The notes: generated by a model not told the origin, from the sequence alone. A DNA stretch of 16,494 bases from an uncultured Ruminococcus sp. (GCA_902783815.1 CACZSM010000224.1:1-16494); one strand, 5' to 3'; shown: positions 7,339 to 14,886, counted from the first letter of the stretch. Made by a program: numbers and translations.

Positions 7339-7367
7339 AATTATAATTCTTATAACGAATTATAATT
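7339..7367. promoter_or_regulatory. Palindromic operator containing a PerR-box match
   Basis: A perfect 11-bp inverted repeat (AATTATAATTC at 7339-7349 and GAATTATAATT at 7357-7367) surrounds a 7-base centre. Inside it, 7341-7355 reads TTATAATTCTTATAA. This matches the B. subtilis PerR consensus TTATAATNATTATAA at 13 of 14 fixed positions. A third TTATAA begins at 7360. The block overlaps where the -35 region of the activase promoter would lie, the expected place for a repressor of the Fur/PerR family. A smaller inverted repeat, ATTCATC-T-GATGAAT, lies at 7304-7318 around the expected transcript start. The match is seen; the identity of the bound protein is inferred. Confidence 0.6.
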
Positions 7368-7370
7368 CCA

Positions 7371-7406
7371 TCAATAAAATAAGACCAGCAGTTTCCTGTT
7401 GGTCTT
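7371..7406 (-). terminator. Intrinsic terminator after the anti-sigma gene
   Basis: An 11-bp stem with one G-U pair (7381-7391 with 7396-7406) closes a TTTC tetraloop. On the minus strand it is followed by ATTTTATT. It lies 26 bases past the anti-sigma stop codon and insulates the sigma operon from the activase operon. Confidence 0.82.
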
Positions 7407-7432
7407 ACTTACATAATTCAATTTTTCAGTGA

Positions 7433-8692
7433 TTATTTTGCCTGATAGAGAGTCGTGCCATTATATACCACACTGCTTACCTGTTCCGGATCTATAACAG
7501 CCCTTGATGTTTCGCCATAGAATTTATATGTCAGACGAAGGTTATTGTCACTCATAAAGAAAGGAGTATCGCTGCTTGAATATGTTTTGCCGTCCCTGAG
7601 TGTTACAGTCACGGTATTTTCGGCATCCGGAGATTCATTCATATTGATATCAGCAAGTTCATCAACATCCGATGTAGGATATACAAGTCCTATTCTTACG
7701 GAGAACGGGCGTATTTCAAGTGAGGTCACTGTTACATCACTGCCGCTGTAAGTTGTCTTAATACCCTCTGCCTCCTTGAAAGACCTTGATGTATTCCTGT
7801 AGTTGAGCTTTACCGAGCCATGAATATCAATATCTACAACTGTTCTTGTCATCAGTGATATATTTCCTTTATGGTCATAGTTTACTACCTGGTCATCTGA
7901 TTTTGTTTTTATATCCCTTTCCAGCTTTTCAACTACACTAAGACCATCTGCCCAGTAGGGATCATTTTCATCACTGTGTTCCTGATATGTCCTTCTTATT
8001 TCATCAGCGCTCATAAGTACCTTATCCACCTGATAAATAACAAAGTTATCTTCATTGAAGCTGAGTGTTTCGCCTATTATATTGAATTCAGTATCGTTGT
8101 AGCTGACCAATGCTTCGACCGTATAGTTATCTGTCACCACATATTCAATATCACCCTCACCGGAATTAGCATGATAGAAAAGTTTTGCTGACATCTGATC
8201 CAGAAGTGATCTTGTACAGCTTACATCCGGCTTATCATCTTCTCTTACAGCAAAACAGTTATCCGGATCGCCTTCAAATATTTTGGAGCCGTCTGTTTTC
8301 TTCATTGTCATAAGACCATAGACTTCCTCATTATCTCCGGCAATACCCTTGAAATCAACATCCATGATACTGCTGCTTATATTTACATTTCCGCCTGCAT
8401 ACATTCCGTCTGCTGCTTCTCCGGAGAACATCTGACCGAATACTCCATTAAAGCTGCCTGTTGCTCCTGCTGTTACCGTTCCGAGAACCGTCACTGCTGC
8501 CGCTGCTGCTATAAGCGTAACTCCGAGTTTTCTCTTTGCACCCTTTTTTCTGCCTTTTGTATTTGTCCTTATTGTACTCATTACCCTTTCACTTATCCTT
8601 TCTGTATCAACACCTGTATCACTTATCACTGTCATTTCATCTATTTCCTTTATATCGTCATCAAGACCGTCAAATACAAATTTCTCTTTCAT
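7433..8692 (-). CDS. Transmembrane anti-sigma factor, DUF4179-like
   Basis: The protein has 419 residues. An acidic cytoplasmic N-terminus includes the TERISERVMSTI segment (30-41) typical of clostridial anti-sigma proteins of this class. A basic stretch (47-55) and a single membrane helix (about 57-78) follow, then a large extracytoplasmic domain of about 340 residues that I cannot assign to an enzyme family. Its start overlaps the stop of the sigma gene by ATGA, the usual layout for a sigma/anti-sigma pair with coupled translation. The outer domain probably senses an envelope or extracellular signal and releases the sigma factor. Seen: topology, overlap and N-terminal motif. Inferred: the anti-sigma role. 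There is no zinc-finger (HxxxCxxC) motif, so it is not the ZAS type. Confidence 0.78.
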   Translation of the reverse strand: MKEKFVFDGLDDDIKEIDEMTVISDTGVDTERISERVMSTIRTNTKGRKKGAKRKLGVTLIAAAAAVTVLGTVTAGATGSFNGVFGQMFSGEAADGMYAGGNVNISSSIMDVDFKGIAGDNEEVYGLMTMKKTDGSKIFEGDPDNCFAVREDDKPDVSCTRSLLDQMSAKLFYHANSGEGDIEYVVTDNYTVEALVSYNDTEFNIIGETLSFNEDNFVIYQVDKVLMSADEIRRTYQEHSDENDPYWADGLSVVEKLERDIKTKSDDQVVNYDHKGNISLMTRTVVDIDIHGSVKLNYRNTSRSFKEAEGIKTTYSGSDVTVTSLEIRPFSVRIGLVYPTSDVDELADINMNESPDAENTVTVTLRDGKTYSSSDTPFFMSDNNLRLTYKFYGETSRAVIDPEQVSSVVYNGTTLYQAK

Positions 8693-9234
8693 CTTGTGTA
8701 CCCTCTCTCAAAAAGTATTTTTTTCAGTTTTTCTTTTGTTCTTCTTATTTTGGATTTTACGGTGTCCAGATTTAATTTCATCCGTTCACTTATTTCCGAT
8801 GCGGGCTGATAGTAGTAATAATGGCGAATTATTATCTCGCTGTCCGGTTCCCCCAGACTTTCAACAGACTCTCTCAGCAGCTTATTTACAAATGCGTTTT
8901 CCACCTGATCCGCTACCATAAGACCGTCAACTACTACTGTTTCATCCACATCTGCCATTTCCTCGTCATCCGCCTTACGCAGCTTATCCCTTGCCTTATT
9001 CTTTGCGATACGGCAGATAAAACCCCTCAGCTTTTCATCTATTATCTTTTCACGACTGTACCAGAGGGCGATGAAGGTATCGGAAGCGACCTCCTCTATA
9101 TCCTCTGTACTGAGATGTCCGCAGGCAAGGTTGTTTATTATTGTTGAAACTATAGGAGTGAATTTTTTTATCACTTCCTCAAGCGCTGTTTCATCATTAT
9201 TTTTAAGTCTTTGTGCTAACAGGATGTCATCCAC
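8689..9234 (-). CDS. ECF-like RNA polymerase sigma-70 family factor
   Basis: The protein has 181 residues, normal for a two-domain extracytoplasmic-function sigma factor. Region 2 (about 1-88) includes LSTEDIEEVASDTFIALW and FICRIAKNKARDKLRK, the core-binding and -10-melting parts. Region 4 (about 115-175) has the helix-turn-helix PASEISERMKLNLDTVKSKI that reads the -35 box. The two are joined by an acidic linker (89-112). It is followed at once by its probable membrane anti-sigma factor. Translation starts at GTG 9234; no in-frame ATG fits, and AAGGAGG at 9243-9249 is 8 bases away. Target genes cannot be deduced, but such pairs usually control their own transcription and an envelope or stress response. 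Confidence 0.88.
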   Translation of the reverse strand: MDDILLAQRLKNNDETALEEVIKKFTPIVSTIINNLACGHLSTEDIEEVASDTFIALWYSREKIIDEKLRGFICRIAKNKARDKLRKADDEEMADVDETVVVDGLMVADQVENAFVNKLLRESVESLGEPDSEIIIRHYYYYQPASEISERMKLNLDTVKSKIRRTKEKLKKILFERGYTR

Positions 9235-9242
9235 TTTTTTTG

Positions 9243-9249
9243 CCTCCTT
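9243..9249 (-). promoter_or_regulatory. Ribosome binding site deciding a GTG start
   Basis: AAGGAGG, a full-strength site, is spaced 8 bases from the GTG at 9234. An ATG four bases further in (9230) is out of frame with the sigma factor, so GTG is the start codon. Confidence 0.88.
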
Positions 9250-9273
9250 TTTGTTGTTTACCGGCTTTCACTT

Positions 9274-9279
9274 ATTATA
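9274..9279 (-). promoter_or_regulatory. Possible -10 element of the sigma operon
   Basis: The minus strand reads GATATAAT about 40 bases upstream of the sigma GTG. No good -35 hexamer sits at 16-18 bases: TTGCAC (9301-9306) is 21 bases away, and an 8-base palindrome CCTTAAGG (9293-9300) occupies the interval. The promoter may be read by the encoded sigma factor itself, but no clear ECF-type AAC motif was recognised. Confidence 0.35.
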
Positions 9280-9315
9280 TCGCAAAATCTTTCCTTAAGG
9301 GTGCAATAAAATTAC

Positions 9316-9348
9316 AAAAAAATTCACCCACCATTAAAGATGGGTGAA
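9316..9348 (-). terminator. Intrinsic terminator after the WecG/TagA-type gene
   Basis: An 8-bp stem (TTCACCCA at 9323-9330 with TGGGTGAA at 9341-9348) is followed on the minus strand by a run of seven T (9316-9322). It starts 9 bases past the stop codon of the glycosyltransferase gene and separates it from the sigma operon. Confidence 0.9.
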
Positions 9349-9356
9349 AACCTCGT

Positions 9357-10118
9357 TCATTTTGCTTTCTTTTTATTTTTCTTTCCGTACTTTGCGACAA
9401 GTCCTACTATCTTTACATCATCAACAAAATATCTTTTGAACATTCTTTTCGGTTCTTTTGTAAATCTGTAGAACCATTCCAGACCATGATCGCTCATCCA
9501 TCTGGGTGCCCTGCTCATAGTTCCGGCAAGAAAATCCACAGTTGCCCCTGCGCATATTGAAACCTTTGCATCATACTTTTTATAGTTTTCGTATATCCAC
9601 TTTTCCTGCTTTGGACACCCGAAACAGGCAATAAGAATATCCGGTGCAGCATCGCTTATCAACTTATTTATATGTGCAAGTTCTTTTTTATTCCTTTCAA
9701 AACCCATCGGCGGAGCATAGGTTCCCTTTATGATTATGCCAGGATTATCTCTTTCGATATTTTCCTTTGCCTTTTCAGCAACTCCATCCATACCGCCTAC
9801 TATAAATACTGTATATCCTTTTTCAGCTGCTCTTTCCAGCAGTACAGGGACCATATCAGACCCGGATATCTTTGCTTTTATTGGCATTTTATGCCATTTT
9901 GATATCCAAACAAGCGGTTTACCATCTACAATAACTATATCCGCCTCATCAGTTATCTTTTTAAGATACGGGTCTTTTTCTATTTTCATTACAACATCTA
10001 CATTTACAGCTACTACATATGATTTTTTATTTTCTGCAATAAGTCTTTCAATTTCAGCTACTGTTTCTTCCATATCAACATTATTTACATATGTATTGAG
10101 CAGAGGCTGTTTCTCCAT
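9357..10118 (-). CDS. WecG/TagA/CpsF family glycosyltransferase (GT26)
   Basis: The protein has 253 residues, normal for the family. Members add the second sugar, often N-acetylmannosamine or its acid, to an undecaprenyl-diphosphate-linked sugar in wall teichoic acid, enterobacterial common antigen or capsule synthesis. Family motifs are in order: NVDVV (39-43), the VDGKPLVW segment with likely catalytic D65, IVGGMDG (106-112), FGCPKQEKWI (166-175), GATVDFLAG (191-199), RAPRWM (203-208), GLEWFYRF (212-219) and EPKRMFKRY (222-230). The C-terminal appendage is strongly basic and ends in KKNKKKAK, in line with membrane association. It stands alone between its own promoter and terminator. It could extend the lipid-linked sugar made by the phosphoglycosyl transferase at 964-1644, but nothing here proves that they share a pathway. 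Confidence 0.93.
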   Translation of the reverse strand: MEKQPLLNTYVNNVDMEETVAEIERLIAENKKSYVVAVNVDVVMKIEKDPYLKKITDEADIVIVDGKPLVWISKWHKMPIKAKISGSDMVPVLLERAAEKGYTVFIVGGMDGVAEKAKENIERDNPGIIIKGTYAPPMGFERNKKELAHINKLISDAAPDILIACFGCPKQEKWIYENYKKYDAKVSICAGATVDFLAGTMSRAPRWMSDHGLEWFYRFTKEPKRMFKRYFVDDVKIVGLVAKYGKKNKKKAK

Positions 10119-10195
10119 ATCATTAATTCATCCTTTTTCTTTTTTATGTATTATTTCTGATTAATGCTGATACGACTATTTAACACACACTGAAT

Positions 10196-10224
10196 ATTAT
10201 ACTACATAATCATTAAACTTTCAA
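10196..10224 (-). promoter_or_regulatory. Sigma-A-type promoter of the glycosyltransferase gene
   Basis: On the minus strand TTGAAA (10219-10224) and TATAAT (10196-10201) are separated by exactly 17 bases, a near-consensus housekeeping promoter. The predicted leader before the ATG at 10118 is about 70 bases. The start codon has only a distant AAAGGAT site, about 12 bases upstream. Confidence 0.8.
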
Positions 10225-10283
10225 CCTTTTCAAAATTATTCCAATAGACAAAAATTCCCATATCAAAATGTTTTATTCTGTTA

Positions 10284-11663
10284 CTAATCACAACAAATTT
10301 TCTTTTTATCCATATCCTTCATTTCCTTAACCACAAAAATCATAGCAGTAATAAAAGCTAAAAGATCCGCTGTAGGAGCTGAAAGCATTATTCCGTTAAT
10401 ACCCATGAACAGCGGCAGTACGATTACAAGAGGGATCAGGAAAAACACCTGTCTTGTAAGCGCAAGCAAAGCTCCCTTAACAGGTTTTCCAATAGCGGAG
10501 AACATATTAGAGGATATCATCTGCACACCGCCAAGAGGAAGCATGAATAAAAATGTTTTCATAAACATTACACCGAAGCGAAAATACAATTCCTCATTTT
10601 CTCCGGAACCGAATATTGACAGTACCTCCTTTGGAAATATCTGGAATACTACAAATCCCAATGAAGTTATTATCAGTTCACAGATAACAGCTAATTTATA
10701 TACACTTTTTACCCTGTCATATTTTTTTGCGCCGTAATTAAATCCGACAATAGGCTGCATACCCTGTATTATGCCTATTATGACCGCAAGGATTATCGCA
10801 TTCACCTTCATTACGATACCGCTTGCACCAAGAGGTATATCCTCTCCGAATTCAGACATTGCGCCATAATGTACAAGAGAACGGTTCAATACTATCTGTA
10901 CGAGTGTCAGAGCGACCTGTGTCAGACCATTACTCATACCCATAAGCATAGTTCTGTCCATTGATGCCGGTACAAGTCTGAAATGCTCTTTTTTTATTTT
11001 AACTCTTTTCAGCTTTCTGATATACAGAACAGCATATATACATGATATTATTTGTCCTATAACGGTTGCCCAGGCTGCTCCGGCAACTCCCATTTTCAGA
11101 CCGAAAATGAATACAGGGTCAAGCACAGTATTTATAACGGCGCCTATAAGCATTGATATCATTGAATACATCGGACTTCCGTCTGCTCTTGCAATATTGC
11201 TCATACCGTTCATAAGCACTAAAAAGGGCATACCTATAGCCGTAATACTTGTATATGTCACGGCATAGCCGATAATATTATCCGTAGCGCCGAAGGCCAG
11301 AAGCATAGGTCTGTTAAAAAGTTCTATTATCACTGCATACAGTGTTCCGAAAAGAACCATCATACAAATGCCATTGCCTATAGTTTCCGCTGCATCCTTA
11401 TATTTTTTCTGTCCGAGGTACAATGAATACCTTGCAGCCGTTCCCACGCCTATTGTAAGAGTTATTGCCATACATATTGTTGTAAGCGGAAATGCAACAT
11501 TCGTTGCCGCATTGCCAAGATACCCTGTATCCCAGCCAATAAATACCTGATCTACTACATTATACAGTGAGCTTACAAGCATTGCCACTATGCTTGGCAC
11601 TGCAAAGCCGGCAAGCAGCTTTGATATCTTTTCATATCCCAGAGGATTTTCCTGTTTTTCCAT
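10284..11663 (-). CDS. MATE family multidrug/cation antiporter (MepA-like)
   Basis: The protein has 459 residues, the usual length for a 12-helix MATE transporter made of two six-helix halves. Half one begins with PSIVAMLVSSLYNVVDQVFIG (22-42) and contains RADGSPMYSM and NTVLDPVFIFGLKMGVAGAA, patterns shared with MepA/NorM-type exporters. Half two has the matching QGMQPIVGFNYGAKKYDRV and MFSAIGKPVKG. Such proteins sit in the inner membrane and expel cationic drugs or metabolites using a proton or sodium gradient. The substrate cannot be predicted. AAGGTG is placed 7 bases before the ATG. The gene follows guaB by 86 bases with only a weak terminator and no clear promoter between them, so partial co-transcription is possible. 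I see no hairpin after its own stop codon. Confidence 0.92.
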   Translation of the reverse strand: MEKQENPLGYEKISKLLAGFAVPSIVAMLVSSLYNVVDQVFIGWDTGYLGNAATNVAFPLTTICMAITLTIGVGTAARYSLYLGQKKYKDAAETIGNGICMMVLFGTLYAVIIELFNRPMLLAFGATDNIIGYAVTYTSITAIGMPFLVLMNGMSNIARADGSPMYSMISMLIGAVINTVLDPVFIFGLKMGVAGAAWATVIGQIISCIYAVLYIRKLKRVKIKKEHFRLVPASMDRTMLMGMSNGLTQVALTLVQIVLNRSLVHYGAMSEFGEDIPLGASGIVMKVNAIILAVIIGIIQGMQPIVGFNYGAKKYDRVKSVYKLAVICELIITSLGFVVFQIFPKEVLSIFGSGENEELYFRFGVMFMKTFLFMLPLGGVQMISSNMFSAIGKPVKGALLALTRQVFFLIPLVIVLPLFMGINGIMLSAPTADLLAFITAMIFVVKEMKDMDKKKICCD

Positions 11664-11704
11664 TCTTTCACCTTCTTTTTGGGTTCCCTTTTACCATTAA
11701 AGAA

Positions 11705-11738
11705 GCCTTACCGTTCTGCGCTTGCAAAACAGTAAGGC
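11705..11738 (-). terminator. Probable weak terminator after guaB
   Basis: A stem of GCCTTAC/GTAAGGC (7 bp), one mismatch and three more pairs closes a 12-base loop (11705-11715 with 11728-11738). On the minus strand the following bases are TTCTTTAATGG, a short and interrupted T tract, so termination may be incomplete. Confidence 0.6.
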
Positions 11739-11749
11739 CCCTGCCCGTT

Positions 11750-13228
11750 TTATCCGTTATATGAATAGTTCGGTGCTTCCTTTGTTATCTGTATATCGTG
11801 CGGATGACTTTCCTTAAGTCCTGCTCCTGTTATCCTTACAAATTTTGCCTTATCATGAAGCTCCTGTATATTAGCGCAGCCTGTATATCCCATACCTGCA
11901 CGAAGTCCTCCCATAAGCTGATATACCGTATCTGAAAGAGGTCCCTTATATGGTACTCTTCCCTCAACTCCCTCCGGTACCAGTTTCTTGTTGCCGGACT
12001 GGAAATAACGGTCTGCACTGCCTCTGCCCATAGCTCCAAGACTTCCCATTCCACGATAGACCTTGAACTGTCTGCCCTGGTAGATCTCGCTGTCTCCAGG
12101 GGACTCCTCGCATCCTGCGACCAGTGAGCCTATCATTACTACGCTTCCGCCTGCTGCAAGCGCCTTTACGATATCGCCTGAATACTTCACGCCGCCGTCT
12201 GCTATAACAGGAATATTATGCTTTGAAGCCTCATAAGCAGCATCATATATAGCCGTGATCTGCGGAACGCCTATACCTGCAACTATTCTTGTAGTACAAA
12301 TTGATCCAGGGCCTATACCGACCTTTACGCAGTCTGCTCCGGCATCAATAAGAGCCTTTGCAGCCTCAGCCGTAGCGATATTTCCAGCCACAAGCTGAAC
12401 ATCCGGAAATGCCTTTTTTACCCTTGCTACAGAATTTATTATATTATTATTATGACCGTGAGCAGAATCAAGCACAAGCACATCTACCTGTGCTTTTATA
12501 AGCTCCTCTACTCTTTCCAGAACATCAGGTGTTCCTCCGATCGCAGCGCCGCACAGAAGTCTGCCGTTTTCATCTCTTGCGCTGTTCGGATACTGCACTG
12601 ATTTTTCGATATCCTTTATTGTGATAAGACCTTTAAGTACGCCATCCTCATCAACAAGGGGCAGTTTTTCTATCTTATGTTTTTTCAGGAGAGCCTGAGC
12701 CTCCAGAAGAGTTGTACCTACTGGTGCAGTAACAAGATTTTCTCTTGTCATTACATCTGCGATTTTCTGGCTGTAGTCTGCTTCGTTCATAAATCTGAGG
12801 TCACGGTTAGTAATAATACCTACGAGTTTACCGTCCTCACAGATCGGCACGCCTGAGATCTTATACTTAGCCATGAGCTTATTTGCGTCATTCACATATC
12901 TGTCAGGTGTAAGGAAAAACGGATTTACAATTACACCGTTTTCAGATCTTTTCACCCTATCCACAGCATCGGCCTGCTGTTCTATGGACATATTCTTATG
13001 GATGATACCGATTCCGCCCTCACGAGCGATAGCGATAGCCATTCTTGTTTCCGTGACCGTATCCATAGCTGCGGTCATAAGCGGAGTATTGAGTTTAATT
13101 TTCCTTGTGAGATATGTACTGATATCCACATCCTTGGGCTGAACACATGATTCTCCAGGTATCAGGAGAACATCATCGAAGGTTAGACCCTCTTTACCAA
13201 ATTTCTGATCAAAGTTAGCTGTCAGCAT
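11750..13228 (-). CDS. guaB: IMP dehydrogenase
   Basis: The enzyme oxidises IMP to XMP with NAD+, the committed step of guanine nucleotide synthesis. Its 492 residues match the normal bacterial length. The barrel begins with GLTFDDVLLIPGES (14-27). Two CBS domains (about 95-215) are inserted, with ISGVPICEDGKLVGIITNRD and IEKLPLVDEDGVLKGLITIK as their cores. The catalytic loop GPGSICTTR carries the nucleophile C311. The IMP-binding DGGVKYSGD (344-352), the flap YRGMGSLGAMGRG (391-403) and EGRVPY (422-427) are intact. GGGAGG stands 8 bases before the ATG. A TATAAT at 13277-13282 gives a likely leader of about 40 bases. No purine riboswitch or other leader structure is visible. Confidence 0.98.
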   Translation of the reverse strand: MLTANFDQKFGKEGLTFDDVLLIPGESCVQPKDVDISTYLTRKIKLNTPLMTAAMDTVTETRMAIAIAREGGIGIIHKNMSIEQQADAVDRVKRSENGVIVNPFFLTPDRYVNDANKLMAKYKISGVPICEDGKLVGIITNRDLRFMNEADYSQKIADVMTRENLVTAPVGTTLLEAQALLKKHKIEKLPLVDEDGVLKGLITIKDIEKSVQYPNSARDENGRLLCGAAIGGTPDVLERVEELIKAQVDVLVLDSAHGHNNNIINSVARVKKAFPDVQLVAGNIATAEAAKALIDAGADCVKVGIGPGSICTTRIVAGIGVPQITAIYDAAYEASKHNIPVIADGGVKYSGDIVKALAAGGSVVMIGSLVAGCEESPGDSEIYQGRQFKVYRGMGSLGAMGRGSADRYFQSGNKKLVPEGVEGRVPYKGPLSDTVYQLMGGLRAGMGYTGCANIQELHDKAKFVRITGAGLKESHPHDIQITKEAPNYSYNG

Positions 13229-13276
13229 CTGTAATTCCTCCCTTTCATCTTTCCATTATTATATATATAATTAATG

Positions 13277-13282
13277 ATTATA
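13277..13282 (-). promoter_or_regulatory. Probable -10 element of guaB
   Basis: The minus strand reads TTGTATAAT, with a perfect TATAAT, about 50 bases upstream of the guaB ATG. No convincing -35 hexamer is found 16-18 bases upstream; that region is an A-rich run, which may help RNA polymerase binding. Confidence 0.55.
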
Positions 13283-13474
13283 CAACATTAAAATTTGTTT
13301 TTTATTCTATTAAAGAATTTTAAAATTAAATTTTTTGTTACATTTCACGAAAAAACTGTCATTTTTGCTTTAGCATTTTTTGGTTATTTACTGAATTTTT
13401 TTACATCACTGAGTATATTTTATTTTTACGAAACTAAGTTTTTTTAGTAAAAGTCACAAATTCTCCTGAAACGA

Positions 13475-13506
13475 ACAAAAGCCGGCGATCCTTTGATCGC
13501 TGGCTT
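13475..13506 (-). terminator. Intrinsic terminator after serS
   Basis: A 12-bp stem with one G-U pair (AAGCCGGCGATC at 13479-13490 with GATCGCTGGCTT at 13495-13506) closes a 4-base loop. On the minus strand it ends in GGCTTTTGTTCG, with a short T tract. It lies 34 bases past the serS stop. Confidence 0.83.
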
Positions 13507-13540
13507 GTTCCATTATTATTTATTTTGAGGTTTCCTTTTA

Positions 13541-14824
13541 TCATTCCGGCTTTATAACATCAATTCCCATATACGGACGAAGTACCTCTGGTACAGTAAC
13601 GCTGCCGTCCTCATTCTGGTACTGCTCCACTATAGCTGGTATCACACGGCTTGTTGCAAGTCCGGACGCATTAAGAGTATGAGCAAAGTGCATTTTCTTA
13701 TCCTCGCCCCTGTATCTGATATTTCCTCTGCGAGCCTGATAATCCCTTGCATTTGATGCTGAGCTTACCTCTTTATATATCTCCATGCTCGGTATCCATA
13801 CTTCTATATCGTATGTACGAGCCATTGAGAATGAACAGTCTCCTGCTGCCAACTTACTGAGTCTGTAATGGAGTCCAAGTTCCTGTACAAGTCTTTCTGC
13901 CTTTTCAACAAGCTCCTTGAATGCTACATCAGACTTATCGTCCTCTGTATATTGCACCATTTCGACCTTATTGAACTGATGACCTCTTATCATTCCTCTT
14001 TCTTCGCTGCGGTAGCTTCCTGCTTCACGGCGATAGCAAGGCGTATAAGCTATATACTTTCTAGGAAGCTCCTCTTTTGAAAGCACCTCATACCTGTGAA
14101 GATTCACAAGTGCAGTTTCTGCTGTCGGGAGCATAAATCTTTCGTCATTGCTTGTCGGGTTCTTTATCCAATAGACCTCATCTGTAAACTTCGGGAACTG
14201 TCCTGCCACATATCCGCACTGATAACCAAGCATATGCGGCGGCAGTATGAATTCAAATCCATCCTTGATATGCTCATTTATAAAGAAGTTCAGCAGCGCC
14301 CATTCCATTCTTGAACCCCAGCCACGATAAAGCCAGCTTCCGGCGCCTGCTATTTTTGCGCCTCTTTCATAATCTATCATTCCGAGATTTTCACAAAGCT
14401 CTACATGATTTTTCATCTTGAATCCGAATTCAGGTTTTTCTCCATAGTAATGAAGAGGCTCATTCTGCTCCTTACCTCCTGCGACAACATCCTCATCCGG
14501 AAGATTCGGAAGAGATAAAAGGAGTGATTTTTGTTTTTCCTCAAGTTCAGCCACCTTTGCATCCGATTCCTTTACCTGAGCAGCAAGCTCCTTCATTTTT
14601 GCCATAAGCTCAGAGGCATCTCCGCCGGCCTTTTTTATCTGAGGTATCTGTTTGCTTGCAGCGTTCTGTTCTGCCTTCATTGCTTCTGTTTTACCGAGAA
14701 GCTCTCTTTTTGCAGCGTCAACCTCTCTTATCTCGTCAACCACTGAATCAAGATCCATTTCTCTTTTCCTGATTCTTGCCTTTACCTCATCCGGATTATC
14801 TCTTATGAGTTTGATATCTACCAT
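13541..14824 (-). CDS. serS: Seryl-tRNA synthetase (divergent motif 2)
   Basis: The enzyme charges tRNA-Ser (and tRNA-Sec, where present) with serine. Its 427 residues are the normal bacterial length. The N-terminal helical hairpin (about 27-105) is the long antiparallel coiled coil that grips the tRNA variable arm. The class II core follows: motif 1 around 171-196, the serine-binding TAE (235-237), motif 2 TPCYRREAGSYRSEERG (261-277), and motif 3 LNASGLATSR (384-393). Motif 2 usually reads CFRSEAGSAGRDTRGLIR; here it is YRREAGSYRSEERGMIR, and SSASNARD replaces the more usual SSCSNCED. The key arginines and glutamates remain, so it should be active. AGGAG lies 9 bases before the ATG. It is 62 bases downstream of parB and probably part of that transcript. 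Confidence 0.95.
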   Translation of the reverse strand: MVDIKLIRDNPDEVKARIRKREMDLDSVVDEIREVDAAKRELLGKTEAMKAEQNAASKQIPQIKKAGGDASELMAKMKELAAQVKESDAKVAELEEKQKSLLLSLPNLPDEDVVAGGKEQNEPLHYYGEKPEFGFKMKNHVELCENLGMIDYERGAKIAGAGSWLYRGWGSRMEWALLNFFINEHIKDGFEFILPPHMLGYQCGYVAGQFPKFTDEVYWIKNPTSNDERFMLPTAETALVNLHRYEVLSKEELPRKYIAYTPCYRREAGSYRSEERGMIRGHQFNKVEMVQYTEDDKSDVAFKELVEKAERLVQELGLHYRLSKLAAGDCSFSMARTYDIEVWIPSMEIYKEVSSASNARDYQARRGNIRYRGEDKKMHFAHTLNASGLATSRVIPAIVEQYQNEDGSVTVPEVLRPYMGIDVIKPE

Positions 14825-14850
14825 TTTTTATTTCTCCTTTTTTATTTTAT

Positions 14851-14866
14851 CTCTGCATAAGCAGAG
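14851..14866. other. Small perfect hairpin between parB and serS
   Basis: CTCTGC-ATAA-GCAGAG forms a 6-bp stem with a tetraloop in the 62-base gap. On the minus strand the next bases are ATAAAATAAAA and not T, so it is not a normal terminator for parB. It could stabilise or mark a processing point in a parB-serS transcript. No T-box leader is possible in so short a gap. Confidence 0.45.
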
Positions 14867-14886
14867 TAAATAGCTGTTTTGTTGCC

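Larger units (their letters stand above)
13229..13540. other. AT-rich intergenic region between guaB and serS
   Basis: These 312 bases hold no plausible gene. The guaB ribosome site and promoter lie at the left end and the serS terminator at the right end. The middle (about 13290-13470) is extremely AT-rich, with many T runs on the plus strand, and could act as an upstream (UP-like) or intrinsically bent element for guaB. A weak TTTCACG half-site at 13344-13350 was considered as parS and rejected. Confidence 0.7.

Noticed and set aside
13341..13356. Possible parS site near parAB
   Set aside because: Only the TTTCACG half resembles TGTTTCACGTGAAACA; the other half is a run of A, giving 10 of 16 matches in very AT-rich DNA. 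No CACGTG core was found in the window.
13229..13478. Purine riboswitch or other structured leader for guaB
   Set aside because: The probable transcript start leaves a leader of only about 40 bases, and no conserved riboswitch core is visible further upstream.
14825..14886. T-box leader before serS
   Set aside because: The gap is 62 bases, too short for a T-box, and shows no AGGGUGGNACCGCG-like element.
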